In this document: positions 35,517-39,985 of the stretch, piece after piece
Numbering within the stretch: the first letter of the stretch is position 1
Layout: each line of letters opens with the position of its first letter
Source of the DNA: Microbacterium sp. SCN 70-27
GTDB taxonomy: Bacteria > Actinomycetota > Actinomycetes > Actinomycetales > Microbacteriaceae
Direction: 5' to 3'
DNA length: 39,985 bases
Assembly (NCBI GenBank): GCA_001724425.1
Contig: MEEK01000041.1
Span: 1-39,985 of the forward strand
Program-made: the position numbers and the translations under genes
Notes under the pieces: model-generated
What the model was told of the DNA's origin: nothing
Database searches by the model: none
The model's input: only the letters and a program-made list of their open reading frames with translations

Positions 35517-36470
35517 TCACGCCGCGGCACGCAGGGTGAGGACGGATGCCTCCGGCAGGCACGCGAATCGCACGGGGGCGTAGATCGAGTGCCCGAGCCC
35601 GGCGGAGACGTTCAGCGGCACGGAGCGCCCGTCGTGGGACCACGTGCTGAGCCCGCGTGCCTGGTCGCGGGGGATGTCGCAGTTCGCGACGAGCGCAGAG
35701 GGGGAGAACGGGATCCGCACCTGACCGCCGTGGGTGTGGCCCGCGAAGATCATGTCCGCACCGAGGTCGGTGAAACGATCGAGCACGCGGCGGTACGGCG
35801 CGTGGGTCACGCCGAGGGTGAGCGCGGCGGGCGTCGACCGGCGGAACAGCGGCGGCCGCCGGAGAGCGGAGATCGCCTCGGGCAGGACGTCGAGGTCGTC
35901 CCAGTCGCGATGCGCATCGTCCACGCCGAACGCGTCGATCGCGAGGCCCGCCACGGAGATTGCGGCCGCGCGGTTGTCGAGATCGCTCCAGCCGAGGTCG
36001 TCCGCGAAATAGGCGTCCATCGCCGCGGTGTCGAGGTCGACGCCCCGATGCGGGCGCGTCGACGGGCCCTGGAAGTAGCGCAGGGGGTTCCGCGCCGAGG
36101 GGCCGACGACGTCGTTGGAGCCGTGGACGAACAAGCCCGGGACGCCGCGCAGGGGCGCGAAGGCGGCGCGGATGCCGGCGAGTCCGTCTTCGTGCCCGAG
36201 GTTGTCACCCGTGTTGATCACGAGGTCGGGCTGGGCCTGTTCGGCGAGCTGCGCGATCCACCGCTGCTTGCGATGCTGCCACGGCGCCATGTGCGCATCG
36301 GAGAGATGCAGCACCGTGAGGGTCGGGGAGCCGGGCGGGAGGATCGCGAGGTCGTGACGGCGCACGGTGAACAGATACCGCTCGATGCACGTGCCCCAGA
36401 CGGCCGCCGAGACGGCGACCGCCCCCGCCGCCGTCACAGCGGTGAGGGCGGTCGATGCCGCCCGCGTCAC
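35517..36470 (-). CDS. Membrane-anchored metallophosphoesterase
   Basis: A protein of 317 residues. The GTG at 36470 overlaps the PBP stop (GTGA), so translation is coupled. One TM helix (about 5-27) anchors it. The calcineurin-like motifs are [12 protein letters not shown] (D-x-H), [14 protein letters not shown] (GD), [11 protein letters not shown] (replacing GNHD; Asn and Asp kept), GVTHAPY and [13 protein letters not shown]. The likely side is extracytoplasmic or membrane-face. Homologues follow ponA2-type PBPs in other actinobacteria (Rv3683 in M. tuberculosis, from memory), which points to a cell-envelope role. The substrate is unknown. Confidence 0.9.
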   Translation of the reverse strand: MTRAASTALTAVTAAGAVAVSAAVWGTCIERYLFTVRRHDLAILPPGSPTLTVLHLSDAHMAPWQHRKQRWIAQLAEQAQPDLVINTGDNLGHEDGLAGIRAAFAPLRGVPGLFVHGSNDVVGPSARNPLRYFQGPSTRPHRGVDLDTAAMDAYFADDLGWSDLDNRAAAISVAGLAIDAFGVDDAHRDWDDLDVLPEAISALRRPPLFRRSTPAALTLGVTHAPYRRVLDRFTDLGADMIFAGHTHGGQVRIPFSPSALVANCDIPRDQARGLSTWSHDGRSVPLNVSAGLGHSIYAPVRFACLPEASVLTLRAAA

Positions 36471-39079
36471 GGGCGTCCGCAGTTCTTCGCCTGGTACTGC
36501 ACCGTGATCGGGGTGTTGGCGTTCACGACCGTTCCGGCGGGCGGGTTGGTTCCGGTCACGCCGCCGCGGTCGGGGCCGGTATCGCTCGCCGTGCACTGCT
36601 TGTCGACCTGACCGAAGCCCGCCTGCCGCAACTGCTGCACGGCCGCGTCGGGGTCGCCGCTCACCGCCGGCAGGGTGATGCCCTGACCGTTGCTCGGGCG
36701 GATCGTGACGGTGGTGCCGCCCGCGACCTTGCCGGCGCCGGGGTCCTGCTGGATGACCGTGCCGGCGGACTCGACGCCGTCGACCGGATCGCCGACCGTC
36801 ACGCCGAAGCCCGCGCCCTGGAGGGTCGTGGTGGCCTGATCGATCGACATCCCGATGACGCTCGGAAGGTCCGTGAGGATCTGCTTCGTGAGGTCCTTGC
36901 TGGGCGGGGGGAAGTTGTCTCCGCCGAACTTGGCATTCGCGGCGCCCTGCATCTTCGGCCAGATGGCGTTGCGGATGCGGGAGAGCTGCCAGCCGTTCTC
37001 GCGGTGGTCGTTGAGCTTCGCGTTCACACCGTTGACCGCGTTGGCGTTGCCGACCCACACGACGGTCGCGACCTTCGTCGACGCGCCATCCATCCAGGTC
37101 TGCTCGTACTGGTGGATACCGGTCTTTCCGAACACGGGCACACCGTCGCCGATGCGCGCGCCGACACCCGTGCCGCTCATGACGCCGACAAGGGTGTACG
37201 CGGCGGTCGCGGCGACGTCAGGAGACAGCTTCTGCTCGCACGACGGGGGCGGAGTGATGTCGTTGCCGTCGGCATCCAGTGCCTTGTCGATCGCGCGCGG
37301 AGCGCAGAGCATGCCGTTGCCGGCGACAGCGGCATAGGCCGCGGCCATGTCGACCGGCGCGACGGCCGAGGAGCCGAGCACGTTGTACGGCGCATTCGCG
37401 GGGGAGGTCGACCATGACGGCACCTGGGTCAGCGGCGTTCCATCGCCCCACGTGACGCCCATCTGCCCGGCGACCTCGTTCGTCGAGCAGACCGGGATCT
37501 GCTCCGCCATCGCGAGGAAGCCCGAGTTCAGCGAGTCGCGGGTGAAGTTGTAGATGGTGCCGCTGTACCCCGAGTTGTTCTCGAAGTTACCGATGTGGTT
37601 CGGCTTTCCGCTGTTGTCGGCGAAGACCTTTTGCGTCGCGCCGTCGCACGTCTGCACGTTCTTGACGCCGACACGCCCGTTGATGACCTGGTTGACGGAC
37701 TTGCCCTGCTGCAGCCAGTTCAGCAGGCTGAACACCTTGTACGTCGATCCGGCGGGATGCCCGATGCTGCCGCCGTTCTTCTCGCGGACGTTGTAGTTGA
37801 CCGGGGTCGTGCCCGGCACGTCGCCTGTCGCGCTGTACGGCCGGTTCTGCACCATGGACAGGACGCGGCCGGTGCCGACCTCGACTTGCACGCCCGACGA
37901 GCCGAGGTCCATGTAGCTCACCGTCGCGGGGACGATCGAGATCGCATTCAGCGCGGCCTGCTGCAGGTCGGGGTCGAGGGTCGTGTAGATCTTCATGCCG
38001 CCGCGGCGGAGGTTCGACGCGCGCGTGTCGTCGTCCTTGCCGAACGCCGGGTCGGCGAGCAGGACGGAGCGCACGTTCTCGCAGAAGAACTCCGCGCCCA
38101 CGGCCTCCTGGCAGCCCTGCTTGCGCTCGGTGACGGCCGGCGTGATCGGGGAGGCATCGGCCTCGTCGTACTCGGCCTGGGTGATCTTGCCGTCATCGAG
38201 CATGCGCCCCAGCACATAATGCCGACGGTCGAGGGTCAGCTTGTAGCCGTCCGCCGCACTGTTGACCATCTCGCCGGACTTCAGCTGCACGGAGCCGTCG
38301 GGCTTGTCGATGCGGTAGGTGTTCGGCGCCTGCACCATGCCGGCGATCGTCGCTGCCTGCGCGATCGAGAGGTTCGCGGCGTCGACGCTGAAATAGTGCT
38401 GCGCGGCCGCGCCGATGCCGTACGTGGTGCCGCCGAAGTGCGCGATGTTGAGGTAGCCGAGGAGGATCTCGTCCTTCGTGTACTTCTTCTCCAGCTGGAT
38501 GGCGTAGCGCATCTCCTGGAGCTTGCGCTGGTAGCCCTCGGAGCCCGTGCTGACCGTCGTGGTGTCGTAGCAGGCCTTGACCTTGTCTAGGTCGTTGCCG
38601 GCCGTGCGCTCGCAGTTCTGCTGGCGCACGTTCTTCACGTACTGCTGGGTGATCGACGAGCCACCGCGATTCGATCCACTCGAGGCGTTGCCGACGAGGG
38701 CGCCGAGCGTGCCGACGAGGTCGACGCCGCCGTGGGTGTAGAAGTTCTTGTCCTCGCTGGAGAGGATCGCGTCGTACATGATCGGGTTGACCTGGTCGAA
38801 GGTCACCGGGATGCGGTTCTGGTCGTAGAACTGCGCGAACATGACGTCGTTGCCCGCGGAATCCTTGCGGTACATCTCGGTCGGGAGCATGAGCGGGTCG
38901 ATGTCGAGTGCGCCCGGCATGTTGTTGAACGAGTCGACAGCGCTCGTCGCCGCATAGCCGGAGAGGGCGATGGCGGGGGTCACGGTCGCGGTGATGAGAA
39001 CACCGGCGACGACGCTGAGTCCGACGACTCCGGCGAAGCCTCCGAGCACGCCGGCGGCCGTCCTTTTCAGATGGGGCAT
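36467..39079 (-). CDS. Class A penicillin-binding protein with two PASTA domains (PonA2-like)
   Basis: A protein of 870 residues. It polymerises and crosslinks peptidoglycan outside the membrane. One N-terminal TM helix (about 10-40) is followed by the GT51 domain: ILSSEDKNFYTHGGVD (near 107) with the catalytic Glu, RGGSSITQQYVKN, RKLQEMRYAIQLEKKYTKDE. The transpeptidase domain has the SxxK motif GHPAGSTYKVF (near 443), the SxN motif TRDSLNSGF, and FGKTGIHQYEQTW at the KTG(T/S) position, here with Ile. Two PASTA repeats follow: about 740-800 and about 805-866. The ATG is 6 nt after TACGAT, so the mRNA is probably leaderless. Confidence 0.94.
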   Translation of the reverse strand: MPHLKRTAAGVLGGFAGVVGLSVVAGVLITATVTPAIALSGYAATSAVDSFNNMPGALDIDPLMLPTEMYRKDSAGNDVMFAQFYDQNRIPVTFDQVNPIMYDAILSSEDKNFYTHGGVDLVGTLGALVGNASSGSNRGGSSITQQYVKNVRQQNCERTAGNDLDKVKACYDTTTVSTGSEGYQRKLQEMRYAIQLEKKYTKDEILLGYLNIAHFGGTTYGIGAAAQHYFSVDAANLSIAQAATIAGMVQAPNTYRIDKPDGSVQLKSGEMVNSAADGYKLTLDRRHYVLGRMLDDGKITQAEYDEADASPITPAVTERKQGCQEAVGAEFFCENVRSVLLADPAFGKDDDTRASNLRRGGMKIYTTLDPDLQQAALNAISIVPATVSYMDLGSSGVQVEVGTGRVLSMVQNRPYSATGDVPGTTPVNYNVREKNGGSIGHPAGSTYKVFSLLNWLQQGKSVNQVINGRVGVKNVQTCDGATQKVFADNSGKPNHIGNFENNSGYSGTIYNFTRDSLNSGFLAMAEQIPVCSTNEVAGQMGVTWGDGTPLTQVPSWSTSPANAPYNVLGSSAVAPVDMAAAYAAVAGNGMLCAPRAIDKALDADGNDITPPPSCEQKLSPDVAATAAYTLVGVMSGTGVGARIGDGVPVFGKTGIHQYEQTWMDGASTKVATVVWVGNANAVNGVNAKLNDHRENGWQLSRIRNAIWPKMQGAANAKFGGDNFPPPSKDLTKQILTDLPSVIGMSIDQATTTLQGAGFGVTVGDPVDGVESAGTVIQQDPGAGKVAGGTTVTIRPSNGQGITLPAVSGDPDAAVQQLRQAGFGQVDKQCTASDTGPDRGGVTGTNPPAGTVVNANTPITVQYQAKNCGRP

Positions 39080-39085
39080 AGGCTG

Positions 39086-39091
39086 ATCGTA
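39086..39091 (-). promoter_or_regulatory. -10 box (TACGAT) of the PBP operon, leaderless
   Basis: On the minus strand TACGAT is followed by CAGCCT and ATG 39079. No RBS is present. Confidence 0.57.
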
Positions 39092-39174
39092 AGGGAGAAC
39101 CCTGGGCGAAGCCTTGGTGGGCGCGCCTCGGGTCGCACCGCCGCACCATCGCCGTCCTCGCCCCAGGAGAGTCC

Positions 39175-39393
39175 ATGACCACGTGGGAATACCTCACCAC
39201 GCCGCTGCTCGTCCACAACACCGCTGCCATCCTCAACAACTGGGGCAAGCAGGGGTGGGAACTCGTCCAGGTGGTCCCCGGACCCGAGGGCGGGCTCGTC
39301 GCCTACTTCAAGCGCCCCGTCGGCGCAGGCGCGGCCAACGCCGGACTCGGCGCCGCGGCAGTCGCCGCCCAGCAGTTCGAGGGCCAGGCATGA
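39175..39393 (+). CDS. DUF4177-type small protein
   Basis: A protein of 72 residues. RBS AGGAGA (39165-39170) precedes ATG 39175. The core WEYLTTPLLVHNTAAILNNW, followed by GKQGWELVQVVPGPEG, fits the short DUF4177 fold (W.Y...L, LN..G..GWELV). A Gly/Ala-rich tail follows. The stop overlaps the RidA start (ATGA). The same pair lies near ponA2 in mycobacteria as I recall. Function is unknown. Confidence 0.85.
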   Translation: MTTWEYLTTPLLVHNTAAILNNWGKQGWELVQVVPGPEGGLVAYFKRPVGAGAANAGLGAAAVAAQQFEGQA

Positions 39394-39854
39394 GCGCCGT
39401 GGTCTCGGCGCGACTCGCCGAGCTCGGTATCGAGCTGCCGCCCGTCGTCCCGCCCGTGGCCGCGTACATCCCCGCGACCGTGCACGGCGATCTCGTCTAC
39501 ACGTCGGGTCAGCTGCCGATGATCGCAGGCGCGCTGCCGGCGACCGGCAAGGTCGGCGCTGACGTGGATGCCGCCGATGCGAAGGCCCTCGCGCGCCAGT
39601 GCGCGCTGAACGCGATCGCGGCGGCGGCGGATGCCGTCGGCGGGCTCGACCGGCTCACGCGCGTCGTGAAGGTCACCGGCTTCGTGGCATCCGTGCCCGA
39701 CTTCACCGGCCAGCCCGGTGTCGTCAACGGCGCGAGCGAACTGCTCGGTGAGGTGTTCGGCGACGCAGGCCGGCACGCCCGTTCGGCGGTCGGGGTGCCG
39801 GTCCTGCCGCTCGATTCCCCCGTCGAGGTCGAGGTCGTCTTCGCGTTCGCCTGA
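39390..39854 (+). CDS. RidA/YjgF/Rid family protein
   Basis: A protein of 154 residues, slightly longer than E. coli RidA. The N-terminus SARLAELGIELPPVVPPVAA is followed by GDLVYTSGQLPMIAGALPAT (about 34-53) and GKVGADVD; RQCALNAIAAAADAVGGLDR and KVTGFVASVPDFTGQPGVVN are family blocks. This is the longer Rid subgroup that lacks the usual C-terminal Arg-containing RVEI.AIA motif (here VEVEVVFAFA), so deaminase activity on enamines is uncertain. ATG 39390 overlaps the DUF4177 stop. The stop lies 8 nt from that of the convergent acs. Confidence 0.9.
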   Translation: MSAVVSARLAELGIELPPVVPPVAAYIPATVHGDLVYTSGQLPMIAGALPATGKVGADVDAADAKALARQCALNAIAAAADAVGGLDRLTRVVKVTGFVASVPDFTGQPGVVNGASELLGEVFGDAGRHARSAVGVPVLPLDSPVEVEVVFAFA

Positions 39855-39862
39855 GCGCGCGG

Positions 39863-39985
39863 TTACTTCACCTGCGCTGAGATGACGCTCATGACGGCGG
39901 TGTCGGCGAGGGTCGTCGTGTCGCCGACCTCGCGGCCTTCGGCGACGTCGCGGAGGAGGCGCCGCATGATCTTGCCCGAGCGCGT
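39863..39985 (-). CDS. acs: Acetyl-CoA synthetase, C-terminal fragment
   Basis: The last 40 residues of a gene that runs beyond the window end, stop TAA at 39863-39865. TRSGKIMRRLLRDVAEG is the conserved end of acetate:CoA ligase (AMP-forming); its Lys is the catalytic residue that is acetylated in known Acs enzymes. VGDTTTLADTAVMSVIS is also a typical tail. The enzyme makes acetyl-CoA from acetate, ATP and CoA. It fits with pta-ackA in the same window as the high-affinity acetate route. Confidence 0.88.
   Translation of the reverse strand, partial: TRSGKIMRRLLRDVAEGREVGDTTTLADTAVMSVISAQVK

Overview
The window is chromosomal DNA of a high-GC actinobacterium. The gene content (long Pta with AckA, Mqo, PonA2-like PBP with PASTA repeats, a PonA/phosphoesterase/RidA/DUF4177 neighbourhood), the short actinobacterial SRP RNA, GTG starts, TAnnnT -10 boxes directly ahead of start codons, and the very frequent GGATGCC/GGCATCC heptamer all fit Microbacteriaceae, most likely Microbacterium. 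That taxonomic call is an inference from sequence style, not from a search.

Layout. 1-1.7 kb: 3' end of tRNA-Ser(GGA), a strong hairpin terminator, then an AbiE-like antitoxin/toxin pair on the minus strand. 1.9-3.4 kb: a DAACS-type dicarboxylate/amino-acid symporter closed by two perfect hairpins. 3.5-7.9 kb (minus): a MoxR ATPase, DUF58 and membrane transglutaminase operon. 8.0-8.1 kb: SRP RNA. 8.2-11.6 kb: pta-ackA. 11.7-15.0 kb: beta-phosphoglucomutase-like HAD plus GH65 disaccharide phosphorylase. 15.0-22.6 kb: an amine-use locus with an IclR regulator and APC permease (minus), then a divergent APC permease, a copper amine oxidase with a His-rich tail, a small His/Met-rich membrane protein that looks frameshifted, and an FAD monooxygenase-like gene. 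22.7-27.0 kb: dnaX-recR-EamA transporter and a convergent 4-TM protein. 27.3-30.2 kb: lysC and asd, separated by a 569-bp gap that holds three copies of a 90-bp palindromic element. 30.3-34.5 kb: mqo, tdk, a GntR/FCD regulator and lldD. 34.5-39.9 kb: HAD-IIB phosphatase, tRNA-Pro(CGG), metallophosphoesterase, class A PBP, DUF4177 and RidA proteins. The window ends in the C-terminus of an acetyl-CoA synthetase.

How it works together. Several genes serve overflow and carboxylate metabolism: lactate (lldD), malate (mqo), acetate (pta-ackA, acs) and a dicarboxylate-type symporter. The GH65/beta-PGM pair would feed phosphorolysed disaccharide into glycolysis. The IclR/APC/amine-oxidase cluster would import and oxidise a primary amine. 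The most novel-looking items are the 90-bp palindrome family between lysC and asd, the His-tailed amine oxidase with its neighbouring His/Met-rich membrane protein, and a fixed TAnnnT-N6-start geometry shared by seven genes, which implies leaderless transcription. No transposase, integrase, phage gene or CRISPR array was seen.
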